NCBI RefSeq assembly: GCF_002135205.1 | Contig: NZ_NEFZ01000013.1 | Coordinates: forward strand, 1-45,499 | DNA from: Acinetobacter sp. ANC 4204 | GTDB taxonomy: Bacteria; Pseudomonadota; Gammaproteobacteria; Pseudomonadales; Moraxellaceae | Reading direction: 5' to 3' | Length of the DNA stretch: 45,499 nucleotides | Part shown: positions 8,245 through 18,914 of the stretch, piece after piece | Layout: every line of letters starts with the position of its first letter | How positions within the stretch are numbered: position 1 is the stretch's first letter | Translations under genes and position numbers: made by a program | The notes under the pieces: model-generated | Databases searched by the model: none | Told to the model about the DNA's origin: nothing | What the model saw: the letters and a program-made list of their open reading frames with translations, nothing else

Positions 8245-8579
8245 GCCTAATCCAGTTCAACTTTTGTATGCAAAATTTAGATGAATGTTAAAGCATTTTT
8301 TCAGTTTATTCGAATATCATTTGGGTATTCAACATAATTGATACATTTATTTTTTAGATTTAAAATCAATAAAAAACAAAGTATTAGCGTTAATCATAAG
8401 TGCAAAACAGATTACAGTCATCACTTTCTACATTCCAACTCTACAAAAACACCATAGAACGCATTCGGCCATCTCTGCATCTTATTTATAGCGTATGAGA
8501 AACGCATTTTGAATAGATTTGTCATTGCACTGCGACTTTGGCAGATACCAAGCATATTTCCCGATAGAAGGATGTTCTT

Positions 8580-9134
8580 ATGAAAAAGTTACTTTTAACC
8601 ACAGTCTGTTTGGCCACGCTATCTTTGGCCGCATGTGAAAAGAAAGGAACTGAACCAGCCGTTGAACAAACAACGTCTGCATCTGAAACAACCTCCACCG
8701 AGGCAACCACCGTCGTTGCTAATCATAGCAATAATAACATTGCTGATATTCAAGCCGATTTATTGGCCGTAGAAACCTTATCAAATGCAAAAGCACAGGA
8801 AGCCACAGCATTCCAAAAAGAAGTTGCAGCAGTTGTCGAAAAGAAAGATTCGACACAACTTAAAGCAGTGCTTGAAAAAACAGAAACCTATGTCAAACAA
8901 TTTAATGATGAGCTTGACGCTTTAACTTTAAAAAGTACTGAGGTGGATGCCTTACGTAAAAAAATGCAGGATGCCAATAACCTTGGCATTGAGCTGACTA
9001 AAGAGAGTATTGAAACAAAGCCAGATAGCGCAAAAATTACCGAGCTTCAAAACAAAGCCATGGAACTACAGAAAACCATCATGGCTGATGTCACGGCTTT
9101 AGAAGCCAAAGTCAAAGCAGCTCACGCTCCTTAA
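8580..9134 (+). CDS. predicted lipoprotein with helical body (paralog of 10927-11520)
   Basis: 184 residues. A short signal peptide ends in lipobox LAAC, so Cys19 should be lipidated. A Thr/Ser/Glu-rich linker is followed by a long helical region (about 55-180) with heptad-like Leu/Val spacing. ATG 8580 has AAGGA seven bases ahead. The segment around residues 105-140 (LKSTEVDALRKKMQDANN) aligns with LKTQEINDIRNTLLSAN in the lipoprotein about 2 kb downstream, so the two are paralogs. No function is known to me; periplasmic or outer-membrane location is likely. A clean terminator follows. Confidence 0.75.
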   Translation: MKKLLLTTVCLATLSLAACEKKGTEPAVEQTTSASETTSTEATTVVANHSNNNIADIQADLLAVETLSNAKAQEATAFQKEVAAVVEKKDSTQLKAVLEKTETYVKQFNDELDALTLKSTEVDALRKKMQDANNLGIELTKESIETKPDSAKITELQNKAMELQKTIMADVTALEAKVKAAHAP

Positions 9135-9152
9135 CCTTAAAGCAAAACATTA

Positions 9153-9175
9153 AAGCAAGCTTCGGCTTGCTTTTT
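9153..9175 (+). terminator. terminator after the first lipoprotein
   Basis: An 8-bp stem AAGCAAGC/GCTTGCTT with the stable TTCG tetraloop (9161-9164) runs into five T residues. A strong rightward intrinsic terminator. Confidence 0.88.
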
Positions 9176-9256
9176 GTTGTGATGAGACATCAAATTGACG
9201 TGACTTTGGCGAACGCTTACAACACAATAAAATAGACTTTATATAAGGACACTCAA

Positions 9257-9802
9257 ATGAGCACTTCGATTTATAACATTCCAGTCAAAACCATTCAGGG
9301 TGAAAACATCAACCTAAACCAGTACCAAGGTAAAGTGCTACTGGTGGTGAATGTTGCATCTAAATGTGGACTGACACCACAATACGAAGGTTTAGAAAAA
9401 CTCTACCAAGACAAAAAATCTCAAGGTCTAGAAATTTTAGGCTTCCCTGCTAATGATTTCTTAGCACAAGAGCCTGGTTCAGATACTGAAATTCAAGAAT
9501 TTTGCTCACTCAATTACCAAGTTGATTTTCCACTCTTCTCAAAAATCTCAGTTGCAGGCGATGACAAACATCCGCTATACCAAACTCTGACCCAAGCCAT
9601 TCCTGAACGTATTGGAGAAGGTCCATGGTGGAAAGACTTAGTTGACTACGGTTTAACACCAAATGAACCACCTGAGGTACTGTGGAACTTTGAAAAATTC
9701 TTAATCAATAAAAATGGAGAAGTGGTTGCGCGCTTCGCACCCGATATTACAGCCAATGATCCTCGTATCGTCGATGCAATCAATGCTGAACTATTAAAGT
9801 AA
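9257..9802 (+). CDS. glutathione peroxidase family protein (thioredoxin-type)
   Basis: Reduces hydrogen peroxide and organic hydroperoxides; 181 residues, cytosolic. The peroxidatic Cys37 lies in NVASKCGLT. Gln71 (AQEPG), Trp143 and Asn144 (LWNFEKF) complete the catalytic tetrad. Cys83 in EIQEFC sits where thioredoxin-dependent members carry their resolving Cys, so electrons probably come from thioredoxin rather than glutathione. The usual FPCNQF reads FPANDF here, losing a non-essential Cys. ATG 9257 is preceded by AAGGA. A single-gene unit set off by the terminator upstream and a hairpin downstream. Confidence 0.9.
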   Translation: MSTSIYNIPVKTIQGENINLNQYQGKVLLVVNVASKCGLTPQYEGLEKLYQDKKSQGLEILGFPANDFLAQEPGSDTEIQEFCSLNYQVDFPLFSKISVAGDDKHPLYQTLTQAIPERIGEGPWWKDLVDYGLTPNEPPEVLWNFEKFLINKNGEVVARFAPDITANDPRIVDAINAELLK

Positions 9803-9817
9803 AAACAGCTCATATGC

Positions 9818-9844
9818 TCAGAAAGTGAGATTCTTACTTTCTGA
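9818..9844 (+). terminator. possible weak terminator after the peroxidase gene
   Basis: TCAGAAAGT (9818-9826) pairs with ACTTTCTGA (9836-9844), a 9-bp stem with a 9-base loop. No T run follows, so this is only a plausible end signal. Confidence 0.35.
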
Positions 9845-9977
9845 CCTACTTTTCATTCGTCTCCTTTATTCCTCCACAGTTTTAAACTTTATACAACATA
9901 AAATCCAAATTAACTCGAACACTTACTGTTGTAATAGCAACATCAGAACAAGACAGATATGAATTGAAAGGTCGATT

Positions 9978-10280
9978 ATGAAACATTTGGTGCAAGCAGT
10001 TATTCTCTCATTATCCACAGCATTAGTCGCTGCACCTGTTTTTGCAGCACAAGCAGAACAGCAACCTGCTAAAACTCAAGCAGCAACTCAACAGCACGTA
10101 CATAAAGCAGCTGACGCAAGTAAGCCAGTAGCTGTAAAAAAGCAATCTAAGACACCAACACCAGCTGTACAAAAGAAAAAAGAAACACCTAAAAAGGCAA
10201 CAAGCAAGAAAGTTACACCTCAGAACCACACACAACCGCAACACAAAACTGGCGAAAAAAAACCAGTTAAAGCTGCGTAA
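9978..10280 (+). CDS. small exported Lys/Pro/Thr-rich protein
   Basis: 100 residues. The signal peptide MKHLVQAVILSLSTALVAAP is followed by an AxA cleavage site near VFAA. The mature part is low-complexity and strongly basic (repeats of KK, PKK and TPA), predicted disordered. The signal peptide and the ribosome-site region (AAAGGTC.ATT ATG) closely match those of the next gene, so the two arose by duplication. This copy has no RcnB-type C-terminal motif. Function unknown. Confidence 0.6.
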   Translation: MKHLVQAVILSLSTALVAAPVFAAQAEQQPAKTQAATQQHVHKAADASKPVAVKKQSKTPTPAVQKKKETPKKATSKKVTPQNHTQPQHKTGEKKPVKAA

Positions 10281-10342
10281 TATTGCATTATTGCCCCTGT
10301 AACTTACGCCATCAACGCATACAATATTTAAAAAGGTCAATT

Positions 10343-10777
10343 ATGAATCGTTTAATTAAAGCTGTAATTTTTTCATTCTCAACTGCATTAGTTGCTGCTC
10401 CTGCATTTGCTGCTCCACAAGATCAACGTAACAACGCAGAGCATGCAACACAAAATCACAATGATGCGCCAAATCACAATGATGCACATAAAGATGCATC
10501 TAACCATCATGCTGACGAGCATAAACCTGCTCCACAAGCTGCACAGCAACCAGGTCAACAAAAACCAAACCACGATAAAGCGCCAAGACCATCAGCATCT
10601 TGGAAGCCAGGCAATCCCGTACCAACTCAATACCGTGGTCAAGGCTACAAAGTCGACCATAAAAAGTTTAAAAAATTGAGCAAACCAGGTAAAAACCAAC
10701 AATGGATTAAAGTGAATGGCGACTATGTACTGACAGACATTCGTACACATGCCATTATCAAAATTATTGCAGGTTAA
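10343..10777 (+). CDS. RcnB-like exported His-rich protein
   Basis: 144 residues. The signal peptide is MNRLIKAVIFSFSTALVAAP with cleavage near AFAA. A His/Asn/Asp-rich stretch follows (NHNDAPNHNDAHKDASNHH), a likely metal-binding region. The C terminus (about 85-144) carries the PGKNQQWIKVNGDYVLTDI pattern of the RcnB family, periplasmic proteins tied to nickel/cobalt homeostasis in E. coli. ATG 10343 is chosen because AAAGG lies 7-8 bases upstream and the signal peptide starts there; a frame open from 10283 has no ribosome site. The 62-base gap from the preceding paralog suggests co-transcription. Confidence 0.75.
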   Translation: MNRLIKAVIFSFSTALVAAPAFAAPQDQRNNAEHATQNHNDAPNHNDAHKDASNHHADEHKPAPQAAQQPGQQKPNHDKAPRPSASWKPGNPVPTQYRGQGYKVDHKKFKKLSKPGKNQQWIKVNGDYVLTDIRTHAIIKIIAG

Positions 10778-10802
10778 GTTATCTGCTGATATCGAATCAG
10801 AA

Positions 10803-10829
10803 GAAAGAGTGCCACGGCACTCTTTTTTT
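10803..10829 (+). terminator. terminator after the RcnB-like gene
   Basis: AAAGAGTGCC (10803-10812) pairs with GGCACTCTTT (10815-10824), and eight T residues follow the GC-rich stem (10822-10829). Strong rightward terminator. Confidence 0.9.
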
Positions 10830-10926
10830 TAGCTTCTCAAATAGTTTTGTTATGACTTTGAAACACTCTATTTTATCTGCACATTTTGCCTCTATATTAA
10901 AAATAGATAGCCGCAATATTGATTTG

Positions 10927-11520
10927 ATGATGAAAAAATTTTTACAAAACTTAATTCTCCCTTTTGCTTTGTTTAGTGCGGGCATTTTGCTGATTGGCTG
11001 TGAACAAGCAGCCGAACCAAACCAGCAAAATATTCAAACTGAAAACGCTGATCAGAGCTCAACAGCACATGTGCAAAACACTGAAAAACCTGAACTCAAA
11101 ACAGGGAGCATGCTGTATATCGTCCGTGATGTAGCAGATCTGCAATTAAAAGCAGGAGAATATGTCACCCAGCTTCAAGAAACCCAAAACGATCTACAAA
11201 CCGCAATTGATCAGCACGATCAACAACAATTGCAACAGGCAGCCTCTGCCTTACAAAAACAATTGACTGGGTTTAATGCTGCTTTGAACAGCCTTAACCT
11301 CAAAACTCAAGAAATTAACGATATTCGTAATACTTTACTCTCCGCGAACCAACAAGTTTTGGTTTCACCATTTTTAAATGGACAAGTGGATTTCAGCCAA
11401 GTGGATTTTAAAAAAATTCAACAACAAATGGGCACAATCCAATCCGAAATGCTGAAACTGGCTTCTATGATGATTCCTCAACAAGCGGACAACGATGCGG
11501 CAGCTGAAAAGCAGTCTTAA
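10927..11520 (+). CDS. predicted lipoprotein, paralog of the 8.6-kb lipoprotein
   Basis: 197 residues from ATG 10927. The signal peptide ends at lipobox LIGC, giving a lipidated Cys. A Gln/Asn/Glu-rich linker precedes a helical domain (about 55-185) with the sequence LNLKTQEINDIRNTLLSAN, matching the corresponding stretch of the protein at 8580-9134. The frame is open from an earlier ATG at 10852, but the signal peptide only makes sense from 10927; a second ATG at 10930 is equally possible, and neither has a strong ribosome site. Function unknown; an envelope role is likely. Confidence 0.7.
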   Translation: MMKKFLQNLILPFALFSAGILLIGCEQAAEPNQQNIQTENADQSSTAHVQNTEKPELKTGSMLYIVRDVADLQLKAGEYVTQLQETQNDLQTAIDQHDQQQLQQAASALQKQLTGFNAALNSLNLKTQEINDIRNTLLSANQQVLVSPFLNGQVDFSQVDFKKIQQQMGTIQSEMLKLASMMIPQQADNDAAAEKQS

Positions 11521-11603
11521 ATTATTTTAAGTCTTGCGACTTTAACAATAAGGGGAGAAAATTATTCAAAGGCTTTCTCGCACAGCGAGTATTTAAATCA
11601 CAT

Positions 11604-12047
11604 ATGCAACTGATTATTTTTATGGGCATCCAAGCTTCAGGAAAATCGAGCTATTATCTGCTAAATTTGGCCCATAGCCATTTACGCATCAACCTCGACA
11701 TGCTGAAAACAAGGCATCGTGAAAAGATCATGTTTGAAGCAGGACTGGCCTCAAAAACCAAAATGGTGATTGATAATACCAACCCAACCATCGCTGACCG
11801 AGCCCGCTATATTCAAAGGGCAAAGGACGCAGGCTTCGAGATCATTGGCTATTGTTTCGAAACTGAACTCAGTAGTGCTCTACAACGTAATCGCTTACGC
11901 GAAGGCAAAGCTTGCATTCCCGATGTCGGTGTTCGTGCCACTTATAAAAAATTTGAGCAGCCACAACATGCTGAGGGCTTTAATGCTTTATATAAAGTTA
12001 ATATTCTAGGTCATGGGGAGTTTTCCATTTCTCCCATACATACTTAA
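11604..12047 (+). CDS. P-loop kinase of the polynucleotide-kinase-like AAA family
   Basis: 147 residues, cytosolic. Walker A is GIQASGKSS (8-16), followed by RINLDMLKTRHRE, which is typical of small ATPases resembling the kinase half of T4 polynucleotide kinase. An IDNTNPT motif near residue 57 plays the role of the Walker B/substrate strand, and the Arg-rich lid RNRLREGK lies near residue 93. The substrate (nucleic acid end or small molecule) cannot be told. The ATG is only weakly supported by an upstream ribosome site. No partner gene is evident. Confidence 0.75.
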   Translation: MQLIIFMGIQASGKSSYYLLNLAHSHLRINLDMLKTRHREKIMFEAGLASKTKMVIDNTNPTIADRARYIQRAKDAGFEIIGYCFETELSSALQRNRLREGKACIPDVGVRATYKKFEQPQHAEGFNALYKVNILGHGEFSISPIHT

Positions 12048-12128
12048 TAGTTTGATGAAAAAATATTAACTATTTCTCATTTTTGAGCTAACATCTACAA
12101 ATAATAAACACAGAAAAACATTTCTATA

Positions 12129-13064
12129 ATGAAAAAAGTCATTCTTGTGGTGGTCTGTTTAGCAATCATGGTTTTTGGCGTGATGCATTTTGTAATGCCT
12201 GAAAAAACGACACCACATTTGACCCATTTTTTCTCTAAAGAGTACAAAGAAACCCAACGCACTCAAGATTGGTTGAAATACAAACAGCAACAACAATTAC
12301 TTTTGGTCGATGTGCTAATCCCTGTCAGCCCCAAACAGCAAGGCGCCTATGCTGAGTATATCAAACAGAAAATTGAGCTTAATCAGCAAAATATTCAGCG
12401 TATCAAGTTAAATCATTATCAAAGTAAAGGCTTTAAAGAACTACAGCAATTAGAAATACATGCGCTAGAGCAATGGAATGACCTGTTCCAGACACATATT
12501 GTCGATGCCTTTGTCGATCAACAATATTTCTCTGAAATTCCCGCAGAAGAATATCAACAGATCAACACAGAAGCGCGTTACGCCTTACAGCAGCAGGAAA
12601 TTTTGGTCTTAGAACATTTACAGCAACTGCTACAACAGAATAATCCTTATGTCTCGGACATAGACCATGCTCTACTCAGTGACTGGGTTTATTACCAACA
12701 GATGCAACATGAAATTCACCCCGTGATATCTGAATGGCTAAAAACCGAAACAGATACACCACACCGAAGCCGTCAAGATGCGATGCAAGACTTAAGGCTT
12801 TATAAGCGGTTTAACCCAAATACCGATGAATATAAGTACATCATGTCACTTGAAACACAGCTTTGGCATGCTGAACATCCATCCTCTAACTTGGTCGCAG
12901 AACAGCCAAGTGCTATCTCTGAACTAGAAATAGACCAAGACATCATCATTCCTCAAGAGAAGCCACAGATCGACCAAATCAAACAACTCATCCAGCAACA
13001 GCAGGATGCTGTAAGCCAGATGCTACTCCATCAGCTCAGTCAGGCCTTTCTTAAAAAGAATTAA
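12129..13064 (+). CDS. hypothetical membrane-anchored Gln-rich protein
   Basis: 311 residues. One N-terminal hydrophobic segment (VILVVVCLAIMVFGVMHFVM) acts as an anchor or signal. The remainder is soluble, helical and strikingly rich in Gln (runs such as KQQQQLLL and HLQQLLQQNN). I recognise no family. It may be restricted to Acinetobacter. It stands between the kinase gene and a leftward small gene and is not obviously in an operon with either. Confidence 0.6.
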   Translation: MKKVILVVVCLAIMVFGVMHFVMPEKTTPHLTHFFSKEYKETQRTQDWLKYKQQQQLLLVDVLIPVSPKQQGAYAEYIKQKIELNQQNIQRIKLNHYQSKGFKELQQLEIHALEQWNDLFQTHIVDAFVDQQYFSEIPAEEYQQINTEARYALQQQEILVLEHLQQLLQQNNPYVSDIDHALLSDWVYYQQMQHEIHPVISEWLKTETDTPHRSRQDAMQDLRLYKRFNPNTDEYKYIMSLETQLWHAEHPSSNLVAEQPSAISELEIDQDIIIPQEKPQIDQIKQLIQQQQDAVSQMLLHQLSQAFLKKN

Positions 13065-13102
13065 GCCCACCCACCATAATAGAAAATAAATTTAGCTTAC
13101 TG

Positions 13103-13405
13103 CTAAACTTGAGTGCTTTTCATCCAGTTTCTAAAGGCCAATTGCATCGCTTGTCGTTCATAAGGCTTGGCTAAACGAGATTCTATGCTAGAAAAATCAC
13201 CTTTATAGGCGGCTTCTATGATGCACTTGGCCAATTCCTGAATACTGACTCGGCCACGATGTTCATATTGCAAAATTTCTTCTTGCGTCAAAACCAAGTC
13301 CCAACAAGACACAACCGAACTCATATCAATGGCAATACTCAGATAATAGCGCTCAAAGTCTTGGTAAAGCTCCCAAAAATGAGCTTCATAGGCAATCAGG
13401 TTCAT
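13103..13405 (-). CDS. hypothetical small protein
   Basis: About 100 residues, soluble, mixed helical, no signal peptide, no family that I recognise. It contains Trp and Tyr residues near the N terminus (EAHFWELYQDFERYY) and a helix near EYEHRGRVSIQELAK-like positions 50-65. The frame can also start at GTG 13417; neither start has a strong ribosome site, and I list the ATG. It is converging on the gene to its left, with 38 bases between stops. Confidence 0.5.
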   Translation of the reverse strand: MNLIAYEAHFWELYQDFERYYLSIAIDMSSVVSCWDLVLTQEEILQYEHRGRVSIQELAKCIIEAAYKGDFSSIESRLAKPYERQAMQLAFRNWMKSTQV

Positions 13406-13542
13406 GGTCTTATTCACTTAACAATACTGTATCAACTTATACTTTTTATTGAATGAAATATATGCAACTTTAGCTACATATTCACTTGAGTACTATCCGT
13501 TGGCCTCAATCTAGATGGCTTTACTGCGCGAAGGCTTCCCAT

Positions 13543-14403
13543 TTACTCTATACATAGTTCAAATTGGATCATTTCTCCCACTTTTAAAAATACTTTCTCT
13601 GATGCAATTTGCCCGCACTCAATACAAACGAAATCTTGCCAAGCATCATCTCGAATATCAAGAATACGCCTCGATTTATCTATCCAAGGATTCCAGATAA
13701 TTGCACTTTTTGCAGTACTACGAATAAAAATCTGGTGCTGCGTGTCTTGTTCTAAAACAAACTGCCCCCTTGTTAGAGGATAAATGCGATCTAATTCTGA
13801 CTTAAACTCAATCTGTTGCTCAAATTGATTCTGAACTTTATTGTTATTCAATTGATCAATATAAGTTGTATTGTCTAATCCCGAAATTTTAGCAATTTCT
13901 GTTTTGGCAGGAAAATAGCTATGCCATGCAAAGCTAAATTCTATATCCACTGTATCTAAATTGCTCAGTTGCATCATGAGTTGCAATTTTTCACCACAAT
14001 AAATATGCATACTCAACTTAAATGCAACATCCCAATATCTGCGCGTTACATTTGAATCCCTCAATTCAAAAATAATTTCATGCCCTGCTTCACTCTCAAT
14101 AACATTGACAAGTTTCCATTTCAGGTTCCGTGCAAAGCCGTGTGCAGAAAAATCGGCATGTTGTGAGTGGGCACTAAACCACGGAAAACATAAAGGAATC
14201 CCTCCTCGAATGGCTGTCCCTGCCTGATAAGAATTTAGTTCAGAGAGCCAAAGCAAAGGCTGTTGTTTCACTTTGGAATAAAATTCGAGTACTTGTGCTC
14301 CTTGGTAACTCATCACGGCATCACAATATGCATTTGATACTTTTAAAACATCCAACTCACTCTCGGCAAGTTGATCAATGCTAATGCCAGAAACATTGAA
14401 CAT
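13543..14403 (-). CDS. D-hexose-6-phosphate mutarotase (aldose 1-epimerase-like)
   Basis: 286 residues, cytosolic. It belongs to the YeaD-type branch that interconverts alpha and beta hexose-6-phosphates. Diagnostic sequence: GGIPLCFPWF (about 68-77), then SAHGFARNLKWKL with the substrate-binding His/Arg, the catalytic-type His in FSFAWHSYF, and the Glu in the VCIECGQ segment near the C terminus. Nearly full length for the family. The gene is followed leftward by no clear terminator and is separated from atpC by a bidirectional hairpin, so it is not part of the atp operon. Confidence 0.85.
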   Translation of the reverse strand: MFNVSGISIDQLAESELDVLKVSNAYCDAVMSYQGAQVLEFYSKVKQQPLLWLSELNSYQAGTAIRGGIPLCFPWFSAHSQHADFSAHGFARNLKWKLVNVIESEAGHEIIFELRDSNVTRRYWDVAFKLSMHIYCGEKLQLMMQLSNLDTVDIEFSFAWHSYFPAKTEIAKISGLDNTTYIDQLNNNKVQNQFEQQIEFKSELDRIYPLTRGQFVLEQDTQHQIFIRSTAKSAIIWNPWIDKSRRILDIRDDAWQDFVCIECGQIASEKVFLKVGEMIQFELCIE

Positions 14404-14455
14404 AAATTTTCACACTTTTCGAATTAACGCCATTTATACTAAATTTTTTCGACAT

Positions 14456-14485
14456 AAAAAAACCACCCTTTCGGGTGGCTTTTTT
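14456..14485 (-). terminator. bidirectional terminator at the end of the atp operon
   Basis: CCACCC (14463-14468) and GGGTGG (14473-14478) form a GC-rich stem with loop TTTC, flanked by seven A residues on the left and six T residues on the right. It lies just past the atpC stop codon and works in either direction. Confidence 0.88.
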
Positions 14486-14501
14486 AATCTCAAACCGTCT
14501 C

Positions 14502-14921
14502 TTACTGAGCACGGTTCTTGATTTTGCGGATGGTTTCCAACTGAGCAGCAGTTTCTGCAAGAGCAGCCAAAGCGGCAGCAGAGTCCAAGTCGCTCTTTTG
14601 ATTTGCAAGCAATTGTTCAGCGTGTTTACGCGCTTCAATAATTGCTGCTTCATCTAAGTTTTCTGCACGGACTGCAGTATCTGCAAGAACCGTCACAACA
14701 TGCGGTTGAACTTCGAGTACACCACCAGATACATAGATTAACTCTTCTGTACCATTTTCAAGTAGAACGCGGATTGCGCCCGGCTTGAGTAAAGTTACTA
14801 GTGGTGCGTGACCAGGCATAATACCCAACTCACCACCAGCACCTTTAGCAATTAGCATCGTTACAGTGCCAGAGTACAAAGACTCTTGAACACTTACAAC
14901 ATCACACTGCATAGTCGCCAT
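14502..14921 (-). CDS. atpC: ATP synthase epsilon subunit
   Basis: 139 residues; part of the central stalk of F1, coupling rotation to catalysis and able to inhibit ATP hydrolysis through its C-terminal helices. The N-terminal beta-sandwich is visible with GELGIMPGHAPLVTLLKPG (about 30-48) and YVSGGVLEVQPHVVTVLAD. The C-terminal helical hairpin (about 88-139) is Ala- and Glu-rich. ATG 14921 has AGGAG six bases upstream. It is the last gene of the operon, 26 bases after atpD. Confidence 0.96.
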   Translation of the reverse strand: MATMQCDVVSVQESLYSGTVTMLIAKGAGGELGIMPGHAPLVTLLKPGAIRVLLENGTEELIYVSGGVLEVQPHVVTVLADTAVRAENLDEAAIIEARKHAEQLLANQKSDLDSAAALAALAETAAQLETIRKIKNRAQ

Positions 14922-14947
14922 GAGAATCTCCTAAATTAGGTAACTAA

Positions 14948-16357
<1,410 letters not shown>

Positions 16358-16368
16358 TCAAAATAATG

Positions 16369-17238
16369 TTAAACGGCAGCGGCACCACCAACGATCTCAG
16401 AAATTTCCTGAGTAATCGCGGCTTGACGCAGCTTGTTATAAATAAGTTGTAGGCTCTTGATCAAATCACCTGCGTTGTCCGTTGCAGCTTTCATTGCAAC
16501 CATACGAGCTGACTGCTCACACGCGATGTTTTCGATCACGCCTTGATATACCACAGACTCGATATAACGAACCAATAAGCCATTTAAAAGCTCTTCAGCT
16601 TCAGGCTCATAGATATAATCCCAACCGTATTGACGGTTAAGGGTCTTGTTTTCTTCAGCAGTTGCTAAAGGAACAAGTTGTTCGATTTTTTGATTTTGAG
16701 TCATGGCATTGACAAAGCCGTTTGACACAAGATAAATACGATCTAACTCGCCTTTATCAAATGCGTCTAACATCACCTGTACAGAACCAGATAACTGTTC
16801 AAGGCTTGGTGTATCACCGACATTTGTCGTAGCACCCAGCACTTTACCGCCGTAGTTTTTAAAAAACGAAACCGCTTTTTGACCAATCAAAGCAAATTGA
16901 ACTTCAATTGACTGCTCTTGTTGCTGTTGTACGTGTTTAACCACTTTTTTGAACAAGTTAATGTTCAAACCACCAGCAAGGCCGCGATCTGAAGACACAA
17001 TGATATAGCCAACGCGCTTAACTGGGCGTTCAACCATATAACGGTGTTTATATTCAGGGTTCGCTTGAACCAAATGAGCAATTACACGGTGCATATTTTC
17101 GGCATACGGACGGCCTTGAGCCATGCGCTCTTGCGCACGACGCATCTTAGAAGCTGCTACCATCTGCATCGCGCGAGTAATCTTCTGCGTGCTTTTGATA
17201 CTAGCTACTTTGGCGCGAATTTCTTTTAAATTTGCCAT
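16369..17238 (-). CDS. atpG: ATP synthase gamma subunit
   Basis: 289 residues; the rotating central shaft of F1. The N-terminal helix ([18 protein letters not shown]) and the C-terminal helix ending [18 protein letters not shown] form the coiled coil that enters the alpha3beta3 ring. [11 protein letters not shown] (about 78-88) is the conserved family motif. ATG 17238 has AGG about 8 bases ahead. The 87-base atpA-atpG gap (17239-17325) contains small inverted repeats, including a CTAATTTAGCAA-type stem, more spacer than elsewhere in the operon. Confidence 0.97.
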   Translation of the reverse strand: MANLKEIRAKVASIKSTQKITRAMQMVAASKMRRAQERMAQGRPYAENMHRVIAHLVQANPEYKHRYMVERPVKRVGYIIVSSDRGLAGGLNINLFKKVVKHVQQQQEQSIEVQFALIGQKAVSFFKNYGGKVLGATTNVGDTPSLEQLSGSVQVMLDAFDKGELDRIYLVSNGFVNAMTQNQKIEQLVPLATAEENKTLNRQYGWDYIYEPEAEELLNGLLVRYIESVVYQGVIENIACEQSARMVAMKAATDNAGDLIKSLQLIYNKLRQAAITQEISEIVGGAAAV

Positions 17239-17325
17239 ACGCTTAACCTAGTATTCGAAGGCCCTTTCGAGCCCTCGAAGGTTGATTCCGTGAACCAAAC
17301 CAACACTAATTAGCAAGTTGCTAAA

Positions 17326-18870
17326 TTAGTAAGTTTGAGTCGCTTTGAACTTTTCAATACCAGCTTTGAATTCAGCTTCGATATCTTTGTCCCAAGCACC
17401 AGTCTGGTCAATTTTTTGCATTAACGCAGCGTGCTCTGAACGGAAGTAAGAAATTAACGCAGCATCAAAGTCTACGATTTTCTTCACTTCTACGTCAGCC
17501 ATATAGCCTTCGTTAGATGCATAAACTGAAACAGCTTGGTCAGCAATTGAGTATGGAGCATATTGTTTTTGCTTCATAAGCTCAGTTACACGTTGACCGT
17601 GTTCAAGCTGTTTACGCGTTGCTTCGTCAAGATCAGAAGCGAACTGAGCAAACGCTGCAAGTTCACGATACTGTGCAAGTGCAGTACGGATACCACCAGA
17701 CAATTTCTTGATAACTTTAGTCTGCGCTGAACCACCAACACGAGATACAGAAATACCCGCGTTCACAGCAGGACGAATACCTGCGTTGAATAATGATGTT
17801 TCAAGGAAGATCTGACCATCAGTGATCGAAATTACGTTCGTTGGTACGAATGCAGATACGTCACCCGCTTGAGTTTCAATGATTGGTAATGCAGTTAATG
17901 AGCCAGTTTGGCCTTTAACTTCACCATTCGTGAATTTCTCAACATAGTCAGCTGAAACGCGAGAAGCACGCTCAAGTAGACGAGAGTGAAGATAGAATAC
18001 ATCACCTGGATACGCTTCACGACCTGGTGGACGACGTAATAACAATGAAATTTGACGGTAAGCAACAGCTTGCTTAGACAAATCATCATAAATGATCAAT
18101 GCGTCTTCACCACGGTCACGGAAGTATTCACCCATTGTACAGCCAGAGTACGGAGCAAGGAAAAGCATTGCTGCTGGATCCGCTGCCGCTGCTGCTACAA
18201 CAGTTGTATACGCCATAGCGCCAGTTTCTTCTAGCTTACGTACCACGTTAGCAATTGTTGATTGTTTTTGACCAACAGCTACGTATACACATTTAATGCC
18301 AGAGTTTTTCTGTGCGATGATCGCATCGATCGCCATTGCTGTTTTACCAGTTTGACGGTCACCAATGATCAACTCACGCTGACCACGGCCAACTGGAATC
18401 ATTGTATCTACTGATTTATAACCAGTTTGTACAGGTTCATCCACTGATTGACGCCAGATTACGCCTGGTGCAACTTTTTCTACTGCATCAGTTAATTTTG
18501 CATCAATTGGGCCTTTACCATCAATTGGGTTACCCAAAGCATCTACTACACGGCCTAAAAGTTCTGGACCAACCGGAACTTCTAATACACGACCTGTGCA
18601 ACGAGCTTTTTGACCTTCTTGAAGGCTTAAGTAGTTACCTAAAACAACGACGCCCACTGAATCCTGTTCTAGGTTCAGTGCCATACCGTATAAGCCGCCG
18701 TCGAATTCGATCATTTCACCGTACATTGCATCAGCAAGGCCGTGAATACGCACAATACCGTCGGAAACCATAACAATGGTTCCTTCGTTCTTAGCGGTCG
18801 CGCTGGTGTCCAGATCGCCGATACGCTGTTTAATGAGCGCACTGATCTCGGATGGATTCAGTTGTTGCAT
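17326..18870 (-). CDS. atpA: ATP synthase alpha subunit
   Basis: 514 residues; the regulatory nucleotide-binding subunit of F1. Starts [10 protein letters not shown]; the P-loop is GDRQTGKT (about 170-177), and the segment [14 protein letters not shown] and the [17 protein letters not shown] stretch are typical. I set the start at ATG 18870, which has GAGG 9 bases ahead; the frame runs five codons further to a TTG with no ribosome site. 44 bases separate it from atpH. Confidence 0.98.
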   Translation of the reverse strand: MQQLNPSEISALIKQRIGDLDTSATAKNEGTIVMVSDGIVRIHGLADAMYGEMIEFDGGLYGMALNLEQDSVGVVVLGNYLSLQEGQKARCTGRVLEVPVGPELLGRVVDALGNPIDGKGPIDAKLTDAVEKVAPGVIWRQSVDEPVQTGYKSVDTMIPVGRGQRELIIGDRQTGKTAMAIDAIIAQKNSGIKCVYVAVGQKQSTIANVVRKLEETGAMAYTTVVAAAAADPAAMLFLAPYSGCTMGEYFRDRGEDALIIYDDLSKQAVAYRQISLLLRRPPGREAYPGDVFYLHSRLLERASRVSADYVEKFTNGEVKGQTGSLTALPIIETQAGDVSAFVPTNVISITDGQIFLETSLFNAGIRPAVNAGISVSRVGGSAQTKVIKKLSGGIRTALAQYRELAAFAQFASDLDEATRKQLEHGQRVTELMKQKQYAPYSIADQAVSVYASNEGYMADVEVKKIVDFDAALISYFRSEHAALMQKIDQTGAWDKDIEAEFKAGIEKFKATQTY

Positions 18871-18914
18871 TGCGCTATACCTCAATCTTTTTAAAGTTCA
18901 GTCTTCTTATGCAA

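Noticed and set aside
9257..9802. Loss of a catalytic residue in the glutathione peroxidase (FPANDF in place of FPCNQF)
   Set aside because: The catalytic Gln is the one in AQEPG (Gln71), which is present. The changed Cys and Gln positions in FPCNQF are not part of the tetrad.
10023..10340. Antisense frame opposite the small Lys-rich gene
   Set aside because: It is Cys/Leu/Phe-rich only because it is the complement of a Lys/Ala/Thr-rich coding stretch; no start context.
18402..18773. Antisense frame of 123 codons inside atpA
   Set aside because: It is the shadow of a strongly conserved gene on the opposite strand and has no ribosome site or known family.
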